NCBI RefSeq assembly: GCF_900107645.1
Contig: NZ_FNQN01000004.1
Location: 186,001-250,000 of the forward strand
Origin: Desulfuromusa kysingii
GTDB taxonomy: Bacteria > Desulfobacterota > Desulfuromonadia > Desulfuromonadales > Geopsychrobacteraceae
Length of the DNA: 64,000 bases
Reading direction: 5' to 3'
Under the pieces are notes generated by a model, which saw only the letters and a list, made by a program, of their open reading frames with translations, was not told the DNA's origin and made no database searches. Every line of letters starts with the position of its first letter. Position 1 is the first letter of the stretch. Below, piece by piece: positions 16,885 through 24,856 of the stretch. The translations under genes and the position numbers were made by a program.

Positions 16885-16930
16885 CATCATTCCCTACCCT
16901 GCTCTCTTTGGAGCAGGGTAGGGAATGATG
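16885..16930. repeat. Perfect 20-bp inverted repeat at the pseudogene end
   Basis: The arm 16885-16904 (CATCATTCCCTACCCTGCTC) is exactly complementary to 16911-16930, with a 6-base loop. The left arm is still coding sequence of the decayed lipoprotein copy, so the right arm looks like an inverted copy of it. It could act as a hairpin terminator, but no T-run follows. Confidence 0.8.
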
Positions 16931-17265
16931 AGCCGTTACGTTGGTTATTAATGTCTGCAACCGTTGCCAGCACAGTGCAGGGAGAGAACGGGATAGAGTT
17001 ATCTGCGCATGAGAATTTCGTGAGGATTAGGTTTTCTGGAAGATTATCTCGTTTGATGCTCAAACCGATGTAGAGCGAAAGGCTTCTCAAATCTCACTCC
17101 ATGCCCCATGGGTTTCAGCAACATCACGACGAAAGATTAAGCAGAGATGTCGCAGGAATACTTTTTTGCCCGGCGCTAACAAAACCCTCATCAAAGCAAA
17201 ATAGTATGGACACAGTTGGAGGCGACCATAGCGCTGGTCAATTCTTCTGAGAAAGTGGACAACAC
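16931..17265. other. Gap upstream of the 811-residue gene
   Basis: About 335 bases with no supported gene. A short leftward frame (17090-16887) overlaps the inverted repeat and has no family features. The promoter of the downstream operon should lie here; I could not pick out a convincing -35/-10 pair. Confidence 0.3.
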
Positions 17266-19701
17266 ATGCTTAGCAATCTAAAACTCCTCTCTGCGACAGA
17301 CACACGACGCCCCGCTGACTTGGAAAGTTGTTTTGCAGCCCTTGGAATCGATCCGGAAAAGAAGCTTCTCAGCCAGCTCCCTTTTACCGGTGACGATGCC
17401 ACCGCTGGTTCTGAAACTGAATTACAAGCGGTGGTCGTCGGCTCTCGAGGTCAGGTTGACCTGCCGCAACAAATAGAAAAGTCCAGATTTTTTGCCAATC
17501 TGCAACGCCGCACCCGGAGTGGAGAAACGCCGGAAAAATTACTTTCAGAGCTACAGGATTTTCTCTCGGAACGGAACACCCAGATATGGGAAAACAGTTG
17601 GGTTCGTTTCCCCCGGCGACGATTATCCCGTTTTGCTGAAAGGGTCCTGACGCGCGACCTTCTGGCCAACAAACAGCGGCCACAAGAGGGTAATCGCAAG
17701 GATCTGAACCGCTATGAAGTCGTCGGCAAAAACAACGAACCCTACTTACGGGTGCCTATCAGTTACCTGGTCAAACTCTCCCTCGCCGACCTGCTCGGGA
17801 ACCAGCAGTTAAAGATGGCCCACCTGAAGAGCGTCGGTGAATCATTACTGGAACATTACCTCAACGACAATACCTCACCAGAAACATTATCGTTTCATGT
17901 CGAAAGGCTTTCTCCCCAACGTGGCATGGGGCGTGCGCTCGCCAAAGAGACCGCCAAGCGCTTTCTCTTTACCCAACTGCTACTACGCTATGCTAACCTC
18001 CATTTTGGTCTTCTGGAAGAGGGGCAACAGGCGTTGATATATTTTTCTCCACACCCACCGCTGCGACAGAAAACCCTCAACGAAATCATCCCCGATGCCT
18101 TTTACCGCCAACTGTTCATGAGTCCGTGTCTTTCCGGCTGGAACTGTGGCGAAGATAAGCACAACTATATGGGGCTCTGTCATCAAGTCCTCAGCCGTAG
18201 CCAATTAAATGCGGTGGCCAAGTTGCGCGAGGCAGGCATCATCACCAACAATCTGGTGGTGTTGCCAAATGTTTCCAACACCAGTCTGTCAAATAACGGG
18301 GTCCATATAAGCATTGGCAGCCAGAAACTGACCGCGATCCAGCGGCAGCAGGAGAGCCCTTTCGGCCCTGAGCACGAAAAGTTCCTTGGCGACCTGAGCT
18401 GTAAAATCATGGAACACTTCCTCCCTTTGTTTGCCACGACCTACAGCGCAGCACCTTATCGTCTGGCTTTTGCCGATTTCCACCCCGAGAAAGTCCTCGG
18501 ATTTCTCCCCCATCAGCTTGACTTTACCCACTTACGCATGTTCTGGCGACGCTGGAAAAAAAAGGCCAGCCTCTCCTGCTTTGGTCAAACACTCACCCCC
18601 TTCGGCCCGCAACGGTTGGATCGCCTCCTCAGTAACAGTTTAGCGATGCGTGGTGATCTGGTACCGGATTTCCGTCTGCTCGATTATCCCATCTGTTTTT
18701 TAAGTACCGAACAAAGTCCGGCTTACGATGGAAATATCGGTAATCAGGAGCAGTTGAAAGAAGATCTGGTGGATATGGGGGTATTTGACAAACAGATGTC
18801 GCTGTACCAGTTTTTCAAACTCCGCGAGTTCGCGGGGATGGGCTTCAGTGGGTTTGAAGGCCGCCACTACAGTTTGTTTCCAGATCTCGATAAAGACTTT
18901 TCCGGAGCCACCAACCTGCAAGTGTTAATCACGGCACTCGCATTTAAATATATGGCCAGCGGTCAGATCCGTCATCGCCATATTCCCGACACCCCTTTTG
19001 TTGAAAGTGAACGGCGGCAGATTTTTTTTGGTATGGCGGTTGGCATCCCGACCTTCTTCGTTTTACGCACCACCCGTAATCGCTTTCTGCTGAAAATCCT
19101 CAAGCAGACCGATCATATTCGCACCAGTCGCCGCTACCCCGGCTACCTGCGGGTCTATCATCAGGATTATTGCCAAGCGTTGTTGAAGCTGCTGCGGAAA
19201 GATGGTGCTGATTTAGTTGAAATGTTTGGGTTTACACCGTTGCTGGATGAGCTCCAGCAGCGCCTTGAGCGACCACAGCGCTATTCGGCTGCAGGGCGAC
19301 TGGTTCAGGAAATTGCCGGCAACAAAGCGACAAGTCCACTGAAACTGGATGCGGATGATTTTAATCAGGCGGCTGAAAAGTATTACCGTGAGGATCTCCG
19401 GCTCCAGCATATGCAACAAGCCTTCGCTTTTTTGCAAGAAGATCTGCAAGAACTCGAAGCAGGAAACAGCAGAACAGACGCCGAGCTCCGGCCGTTGCTT
19501 GCCCAGCTGATGCAGGACAAAAGTGCGACAACCTTCTGCTTGACCGCCAAGCAGGATCTTCTCCATGACCAGCTCGGTAGTCAACCGTTACAACGCCTCC
19601 TTAATCTGATGTTATTGACGGAGCATCGCGACCGTCTTCTAGCCCATCAACGACCTTATAACCCCCAGGATAATCATGACTCAGACCCATCAATATATTG
19701 A
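17266..19701 (+). CDS. Unrecognised 811-residue protein
   Basis: No family is recognised. The protein is long, soluble-looking and basic, without signal peptide or clear membrane spans. Conserved-looking blocks include LRVPISYLVKLSLADLLG near 166, SPCLSGWNCGEDKHNYMGLCHQ near 286 (three cysteines), SNTSLSNNGVHISIGS near 342, SGFEGRHYSLFPDLDKDF near 527, and RHRHIPDTPFVESERRQIFFG near 570. The density of His, Arg and acidic residues in these blocks suggests an enzyme. Its 3' end overlaps the phosphatidylserine decarboxylase start by 26 bases, so the two are co-translated. A role in lipid or lipoprotein modification is inferred only from its neighbours. Confidence 0.85.
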   Translation: MLSNLKLLSATDTRRPADLESCFAALGIDPEKKLLSQLPFTGDDATAGSETELQAVVVGSRGQVDLPQQIEKSRFFANLQRRTRSGETPEKLLSELQDFLSERNTQIWENSWVRFPRRRLSRFAERVLTRDLLANKQRPQEGNRKDLNRYEVVGKNNEPYLRVPISYLVKLSLADLLGNQQLKMAHLKSVGESLLEHYLNDNTSPETLSFHVERLSPQRGMGRALAKETAKRFLFTQLLLRYANLHFGLLEEGQQALIYFSPHPPLRQKTLNEIIPDAFYRQLFMSPCLSGWNCGEDKHNYMGLCHQVLSRSQLNAVAKLREAGIITNNLVVLPNVSNTSLSNNGVHISIGSQKLTAIQRQQESPFGPEHEKFLGDLSCKIMEHFLPLFATTYSAAPYRLAFADFHPEKVLGFLPHQLDFTHLRMFWRRWKKKASLSCFGQTLTPFGPQRLDRLLSNSLAMRGDLVPDFRLLDYPICFLSTEQSPAYDGNIGNQEQLKEDLVDMGVFDKQMSLYQFFKLREFAGMGFSGFEGRHYSLFPDLDKDFSGATNLQVLITALAFKYMASGQIRHRHIPDTPFVESERRQIFFGMAVGIPTFFVLRTTRNRFLLKILKQTDHIRTSRRYPGYLRVYHQDYCQALLKLLRKDGADLVEMFGFTPLLDELQQRLERPQRYSAAGRLVQEIAGNKATSPLKLDADDFNQAAEKYYREDLRLQHMQQAFAFLQEDLQELEAGNSRTDAELRPLLAQLMQDKSATTFCLTAKQDLLHDQLGSQPLQRLLNLMLLTEHRDRLLAHQRPYNPQDNHDSDPSIY

Positions 19702-20716
19702 CAGAACAAGCGGTCGTGTCTGTAACGAACCCTTGTTCGCCGACCGCATTATCCAATGGCTGTATCATCCCGTGCGTGAGAAGGCTCCGCAACTGTTCCA
19801 GCTGCTGACCGGTTCAGGGGCCTCCAAACTATTGGGCTTTTTCAACTACGATCTGGCCTTGGCCACCAAGGTTCTGGGGAACCAGCAGTTTCTCCGTGAA
19901 GCCGGGGTTGATCTGAGAGAATGTCTTGAACCACCGCGAAAACTCGATACCGCCCGTAAAGTTTTTGAACGGAAAATCCGCTACTGGAATTGTCGGCCGA
20001 TGCCGGAACAACCGCATGCGATCCTCTCTCCTGCAGACGCCCGGGTGATTGTCGGATCTCTGGATGAAAATTCCTGCATGGAAATCAAGGGAAAGTTTTT
20101 CAGTTTTGAAGAGTTGCTCGGTGAACAGAAAACATGCTGGCTTAATTGCTTTGCACGTGGCGATTTTTCCCTGTTCCGACTAACACCGGATAAGTACCAC
20201 TACAACCATTGTCCAGTCTCTGGAAAGGTCGTTGACTATTATCAGCTCGACGGCTGCTTTCATTCCTGTAATCCCCAGGCCATCATCTCCGCAGCGACCC
20301 CCTTCTCAAAAAATCGTCGCGTCGTCACCATCATTGACACCGACGTCGAGGGAGGTAGCGGGGTCGGATATGTGGCAATGTTGGAGATCGTGGCGTTAAT
20401 GATCGGAGACATTGTACAGTGCTATAGCACCTGCTGTTATGACAATCCAGAGCCGATGAAGATCGGGATGTTTCTGACCAAAGGGGCGCCCAAAAGCCTC
20501 TACCGTCCTGGCAGCAGCACCGATATCCTCCTGTTTGAAAAAGGACGCATCGAGTTTGCGGCAGACCTGTTAGAAAACCGACTGCGACAGGACGTCCAAA
20601 GCCGTTTCAGTGCCGGGTTTCAGACGCCTCTGGTCGAAACCGACATTCAAGTCAGATCATTATTGGGAACCGCTCTTCAGCCGAAGAGCAAACATCAGGG
20701 AGCACATCATGATTAA
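19676..20716 (+). CDS. psd: Phosphatidylserine decarboxylase family (pyruvoyl enzyme)
   Basis: A 346-residue member of the phosphatidylserine decarboxylase family, which makes phosphatidylethanolamine after self-cleavage. LSPADARVIVG near 119 supplies the Asp, FRLTPDKYHYNHCPVSG near 163 the His, and YRPGSSTDILLF near 277 the serine that becomes the pyruvoyl group (GSS in place of the common GST). A family motif EGGSGVGYVAMLEIVALMIG precedes it. It is longer at the N-terminus than the usual 280-320 residues. It overlaps both neighbours, forming an operon with an unknown protein and an Lgt paralogue; a substrate other than phosphatidylserine is possible. Confidence 0.9.
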   Translation: MTQTHQYIDRTSGRVCNEPLFADRIIQWLYHPVREKAPQLFQLLTGSGASKLLGFFNYDLALATKVLGNQQFLREAGVDLRECLEPPRKLDTARKVFERKIRYWNCRPMPEQPHAILSPADARVIVGSLDENSCMEIKGKFFSFEELLGEQKTCWLNCFARGDFSLFRLTPDKYHYNHCPVSGKVVDYYQLDGCFHSCNPQAIISAATPFSKNRRVVTIIDTDVEGGSGVGYVAMLEIVALMIGDIVQCYSTCCYDNPEPMKIGMFLTKGAPKSLYRPGSSTDILLFEKGRIEFAADLLENRLRQDVQSRFSAGFQTPLVETDIQVRSLLGTALQPKSKHQGAHHD

Positions 20717-21749
20717 CCAGCTATTTATCCTTTCATTGCTACTTTTCTTCAGTCTGGTTTTGGCCTGGGGTTTCAGGGTTCTCCCCCGGGAAGGGTGGCA
20801 GATGTTAGCCACGTTGCCAATCAGACCTCTCGGTAATGGTCAATGGCAGGGGATCAATCTGACTTGGTACGGGTTGCTCACCGCGAACGCCTATCTGCTC
20901 GGGATCCTGATGTTGATCGTCCTCCTCGGCGCCGCCCATGTGCCATTGACCGGAGTCTTGCTGCTTGTCGTCTGTTTGCTGCTCCTCTGCGTTCCAGCGT
21001 CTAGATGGATCGCCAGAATAATCGAGGGAAAAGCCCACACTTTTACTGTTGGTGGAGCCGTTTTTATCGGCATTCTCGCCGCTCCCTGGATGGTTAAGCT
21101 GGTCAATTTTTGTACCGGAGATCACCTGCCGGTGCTCACAACTCTGGCAGCCATCAGCATCGCCTACGCCTTCGGTGAAGGGCTCGGTCGCTTGGCTTGC
21201 ATCAGTTTTGGCTGCTGTTATGGGAAGCCGGTGTCCCAGTGCCGTCCGCTGTTACGCGAATTATTTTCCCGTTGGCATTTCATTTTCCATGGGGAGACCC
21301 GGAAAATCTGTTATGCCAGCGATCTGGAGGGGGAACCAGTGGTTCCGGTGCAGGCATTGACGGCCATTCTCTATCTGTTGATTGGCTTATTAGGGATAGA
21401 ATTTTATCTTTACGGTCATTTCGCCGCCGCCTTTGCCAGCGTGCTGCTGATCACCCAATTATGGCGATTCTTCTCAGAGTTTTTGCGCGCCGATTTTCGC
21501 GGTAACAACAAGTTCTCGGCCTACCAGATTATGGGATTACTGGTCATCCCTTACGCTCTGCTCTGCGCCTATTTTTTCAATTCCGCACCAACAACTCACC
21601 CCGATTTACTCCAGGGATTACAAAATTTATGGCAACCGGCAACGCTGTTGTTCTTGCAAATCGTCTGGCTGGTTCTCTTCGCCTATACTGGCCGCAGCAC
21701 TGTAACCGGTGCTCAGCTGAGTTTTCATATCCATCGTGACCGAATCTGA
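20709..21749 (+). CDS. Lgt-like (prolipoprotein diacylglyceryl transferase family) membrane protein
   Basis: From ATG 20709 (GGGAGCA upstream; overlaps the psd stop) the protein has 346 residues and about seven hydrophobic spans. EGLGRLACISFGCCYGKP near 160 aligns with the Lgt signature around the phosphatidylglycerol-binding arginine, and the span FAAAFASVLLITQLWRFFSEFLRADFRG near 245 matches the conserved C-terminal region. The frame opening at 20610 was rejected because it lies deep inside psd. Lgt normally attaches diacylglycerol to prolipoprotein cysteine. The divergent sequence and operon with psd suggest a paralogue with another acceptor or donor lipid. Confidence 0.82.
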   Translation: MINQLFILSLLLFFSLVLAWGFRVLPREGWQMLATLPIRPLGNGQWQGINLTWYGLLTANAYLLGILMLIVLLGAAHVPLTGVLLLVVCLLLLCVPASRWIARIIEGKAHTFTVGGAVFIGILAAPWMVKLVNFCTGDHLPVLTTLAAISIAYAFGEGLGRLACISFGCCYGKPVSQCRPLLRELFSRWHFIFHGETRKICYASDLEGEPVVPVQALTAILYLLIGLLGIEFYLYGHFAAAFASVLLITQLWRFFSEFLRADFRGNNKFSAYQIMGLLVIPYALLCAYFFNSAPTTHPDLLQGLQNLWQPATLLFLQIVWLVLFAYTGRSTVTGAQLSFHIHRDRI

Positions 21750-21935
21750 ACGTAATCATTCAAAACAACCTGCATTGCAACACCGGGACCGTCTGGTTGC
21801 TATTTTCAGCCTCGGTCTTGACTCTTCTCTTCGCAACCTTTCTGTTCTGGTCAGAAAGTTCCCCCAATGCCACGTGACCAGACCAGCGCCGTCAAGACAT
21901 AGGGCTCACTTTATTAAAAGGACATCAAAGCTCAA

Positions 21936-22280
21936 ATGGATAAAATAACAACCAAACTATTGCAACTCGCAAATGACGCTGAACAGGCTTTCAGTCGCAG
22001 CGCTCAAAACCAATCAGTCTGCCAATTACATAAACAAGGGCAGGTCACAAACCGCTTAAAATATTGTGAAGCACGCGACTCTGTTGTCAGACAGATATTG
22101 CGAACGACACGGGGCGATAAGCCGACAGTGGAGAAAATCATCCAGAACCTTGAACAGATTGAAACCAAGCACCTGGCGCTGAAAAATTCACTGGTTTTGA
22201 CCAGCCCTGATTGGCAATCCTATGTTGCAGGGGCTCTATCCATGGTTAATGATATCAAAGCCATCCTTAAAGAGGAGTGA
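21936..22280 (+). CDS. Hypothetical helical protein (114 aa)
   Basis: A 114-residue protein, predicted mostly alpha-helical (LLQLANDAEQAFSRSAQN, VEKIIQNLEQIETKHLALKN). No signal peptide or family is recognised. The ribosome site is poor (AAAGG about 17 bases upstream). It lies between the Lgt-like gene and the metallophosphoesterase in the same direction. Codon usage and length make it plausibly real. Confidence 0.5.
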   Translation: MDKITTKLLQLANDAEQAFSRSAQNQSVCQLHKQGQVTNRLKYCEARDSVVRQILRTTRGDKPTVEKIIQNLEQIETKHLALKNSLVLTSPDWQSYVAGALSMVNDIKAILKEE

Positions 22281-22491
22281 GCAGAATCGTTGAAAGATGT
22301 TCCTGTTATGCGACCTGCTTGATGGAATGCCCCCCGATCGGCTGAATCTGTCACCAGGCCAATCATCTCGTCCTGAACCCTGTCATTTTAAACATTTATA
22401 AAACCTTTTCCTAACCTGTTTTCAACAAACTTGATGAAGAATCAGACAAAAGGTAACAGAACATTCCCATCCAACAACAGGAGTCTTCATT

Positions 22492-23571
22492 ATGAACGAT
22501 CTGAGCAGACGACAGTTTATTCGAAAAGGTGGAATCTCACTTCTTGGCGCCGCAGTTGCTATGAACACTGGAAGTATAGCTTTTGCGAACACTTTAAAGG
22601 TTCCATTTGAGCCCATCCGCTTTGCGGTTATTTCCGACCTTCACGTCGATATTCAGGGTACAAACGGGTTCAGACTTAGTGCTGACAGTGTTGCATGCCT
22701 ACATCACACCATCGCCGATCTCAATGCAGAAAAAGAGCTCGCTTTTGTCATGATCAATGGAGACCTGCTCACAGATGGTGAGGCAGAAAATGCCAGCATT
22801 GTCCGAGAAGCATTAAAGACCCTGAAACACCAATCTTTCGTCCTCTGTGGAAATCATGATTATCAACCAGCCGATACCAAGAAACACCGGGATGGCTTTA
22901 CCTATCTCACCATTGATGATTTTGTCCAATATTTCTCTGGGTATGGTTACGATGGGTCGGGAAAGCGTTACTATGCTAAACAGATCGTCCCAGGCTTGCG
23001 CATGCTCGCACTCGATGCTTGCCTGCCACTCGAACAAAAGAAATGGGGCGGTCATCTCCCTGACGAACAGCTTAGTTGGCTGGACAATGAACTGTCACTC
23101 CATAAAGATCAGATCAACTTGGTCTTTATGCATCACAACTTCATCCCCTGGACCGTCGATGAGCTGAAGGGGGGCCCCAAGCAGTGGTTTTGCATCGATA
23201 ACGCCGCCGAAGTCCGGTCGATTCTGGAAAAAAATAGCCAAGCCAATCCGATCGCCTTCTCGGGCCATCGGCACATTGGTCTACATACGCGTGAACTCAA
23301 CAAGATAAACTATTTCGCCCTGCCATCGCTCAATTCTCACCCGATGCGCTACTCAATTTTCACGCTTTCGTCTGAGCAGATTGCATGGAAGACACCAATG
23401 GTTTCCGTCAGTGAAGAAAAACATATTGAAGCGCGACAGGCGCTTTTGAGTGCCACATGGTGGAGAGATGAACAGTACAGCCAACGGAATACTCGAAATG
23501 ACAGTGAAGTCCTGAATCTGTATGAAAACAATGACAAGATTATCGGCACCCGTCCGTTGAAAAGAGGATAA
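22492..23571 (+). CDS. Tat-exported calcineurin-like metallophosphoesterase
   Basis: A 359-residue phosphoesterase. The N-terminus SRRQFIRKG followed by a hydrophobic stretch and AFA is a twin-arginine signal, so the enzyme folds in the cytoplasm and acts in the periplasm. The metal ligands are in FAVISDLHVD near 43, MINGDLLTDG near 85, LCGNHD near 118, FMHHNF near 206 and FSGHRH near 258. Its substrate is probably a phosphodiester or phosphomonoester. An AGGAG ribosome site precedes the ATG. A half-site CTGTCAT at 22380-22386 hints at, but does not prove, phosphate control. Confidence 0.9.
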   Translation: MNDLSRRQFIRKGGISLLGAAVAMNTGSIAFANTLKVPFEPIRFAVISDLHVDIQGTNGFRLSADSVACLHHTIADLNAEKELAFVMINGDLLTDGEAENASIVREALKTLKHQSFVLCGNHDYQPADTKKHRDGFTYLTIDDFVQYFSGYGYDGSGKRYYAKQIVPGLRMLALDACLPLEQKKWGGHLPDEQLSWLDNELSLHKDQINLVFMHHNFIPWTVDELKGGPKQWFCIDNAAEVRSILEKNSQANPIAFSGHRHIGLHTRELNKINYFALPSLNSHPMRYSIFTLSSEQIAWKTPMVSVSEEKHIEARQALLSATWWRDEQYSQRNTRNDSEVLNLYENNDKIIGTRPLKRG

Positions 23572-23622
23572 CGCTCCCGATAAGCTCTAAACACCTCGAC
23601 TTGACAGCAACTATCTTAAACC

Positions 23623-23662
23623 AACCCACGGCATTGCACCTTTAAAGGCAATGCCATGGGTT
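23623..23662. terminator. Bidirectional terminator between convergent genes
   Basis: A 15-bp stem with one mismatch (23623-23637 with 23648-23662) and 10-base loop lies between the metallophosphoesterase and the leftward ABC permease gene. Confidence 0.7.
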
Positions 23663-23722
23663 GAAATAGATAACTTCAGCGACCTTTTATTTTGATTTTT
23701 CATCCTTAAAGGCCGCTTCGCT

Positions 23723-24856
23723 TTACATCTGCGCCGTGTTCAAGCTCTTGCGAAAGAAAGCCAGGGCGGCTAAGAAAAATATGGTACCGATGACGATCAG
23801 AGCCAGAAACCTCGGCCAGACAACTTCAAAACCAGCGCCGCGATATAAGATAGCTTGGGCAAAGCTGACAAAATGGGTGGTGGGCGCAGCCAACATAATG
23901 TTCTGGACCAGCTCCGGCATGCTTTCGCGGGGAGTGACGCCGCCGGAAAGCATCTGCAGGGGCATAATGATCAAGATCATCAACAGCCCGAACTGAGGCA
24001 TGGATCGTGCTATGGTCCCTAAGAAAACCCCCATCGAAGCCGTGGCAAACAGATGCAACACGGCGCCGCACAGAAACAACGTCACAGAGCCGGCAATCGG
24101 CACCGCCAGCAGCCCCTGCACCATAAATTGCAAAGAAAGAGCTGCTGCGGCAAGGACGACCAGACTCATGGCCCAGATCTTGGCGGTCATGATCTCGAAC
24201 GACGTGAGCGGCATCACTAACAGGTGCTCCAGCGTGCCATGTTCGCGCTCACGGATCACCGCGGCTCCGGTGAGGACGATGGCCAGCATAGTGATGTTGT
24301 TGATCACCTCCATCACGCTGCCGAACCAGGTGCTGGTGAGATTGGGATTAAACTTGGTGCGCACAGCCAACCCGATCGGTAGCGTTGTCTCGGCCCGATA
24401 AGCCTGCATAAATTCGTTGATCTCGCCGGTGACGATATTCTGGATATAGCTGGACCCGATAAAGGCCTGAGTCATCATGGTCGCATCCACGTTGACCTGG
24501 ATGGTCGGTTGCTGGCCCGCCAACAGGTCGCGCTCAAAATCTGGAGGAATATCAAGAACGAAGGTATAAAGCCCTGCATCCATGCCAGGATCAATGGCAT
24601 CCAAAGTGATCAACTCGGGGGTTTTGAAGTAAGGTCCATAGAAAGCATGGATGATCCGCGTTGAAAGTTGTGATTGGTCTTCATCGACCACGGCGATGGG
24701 AGCATTATTTAACTCTTGAGTCGTCGCGGTGGCCACGGTGTAGATGCCACCGGAAAACACCCAGATAATAAAGAACAGCAACACCGGATCGCGATAGAGG
24801 CTGCGCAACTCCTTGACTCCTAAACGGTAGATATTCGCCAGTCGTTTCATCCTCAC
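23723..24856 (-). CDS. ABC-2 type permease (YhhJ-like)
   Basis: A 377-residue membrane protein of the ABC-2 family: one N-terminal span, a large periplasmic domain (about 45-180), and five C-terminal spans. The permease motif with [22 protein letters not shown] near 205 is typical of drug or lipid exporters. It overlaps the preceding RbbA-like gene by four bases. The set HlyD adaptor, double ATPase with permease, and this permease matches the E. coli yhiI-rbbA-yhhJ operon. Probably one half of a membrane exporter working with the TolC fusion protein. Confidence 0.88.
   Translation of the reverse strand: MRMKRLANIYRLGVKELRSLYRDPVLLFFIIWVFSGGIYTVATATTQELNNAPIAVVDEDQSQLSTRIIHAFYGPYFKTPELITLDAIDPGMDAGLYTFVLDIPPDFERDLLAGQQPTIQVNVDATMMTQAFIGSSYIQNIVTGEINEFMQAYRAETTLPIGLAVRTKFNPNLTSTWFGSVMEVINNITMLAIVLTGAAVIREREHGTLEHLLVMPLTSFEIMTAKIWAMSLVVLAAAALSLQFMVQGLLAVPIAGSVTLFLCGAVLHLFATASMGVFLGTIARSMPQFGLLMILIIMPLQMLSGGVTPRESMPELVQNIMLAAPTTHFVSFAQAILYRGAGFEVVWPRFLALIVIGTIFFLAALAFFRKSLNTAQM

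Larger units (their letters stand above)
15850..16921 (+). pseudogene. Decayed second copy of the lipoprotein gene, split by an IS element
   Basis: Two stretches flanking the IS resemble the functional lipoprotein gene at 14278. The 5' piece (about 15850-15890) matches its ribosome site and signal-peptide start, with the start codon changed to CTG, and continues after the IS at 16783 into the lipobox and glycine codons, now a run of G. The 3' piece (about 16828-16921) encodes TYTEANVIIPYPALFGAG and a stop, matching TYTEANVVVPYPALLGAG of the intact protein. The 1.4 kb between them is gone. This is the remnant of a tandem duplication that degenerated. Confidence 0.72.

Noticed and set aside
21736-21948. 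70-residue frame after the Lgt-like gene
   Set aside because: It overlaps the Lgt-like stop and the next gene, has no ribosome site and no family features.
22380-22410. Possible Pho box before the metallophosphoesterase
   Set aside because: Only one CTGTCAT half-site is present. The second half at 11-base spacing does not match.
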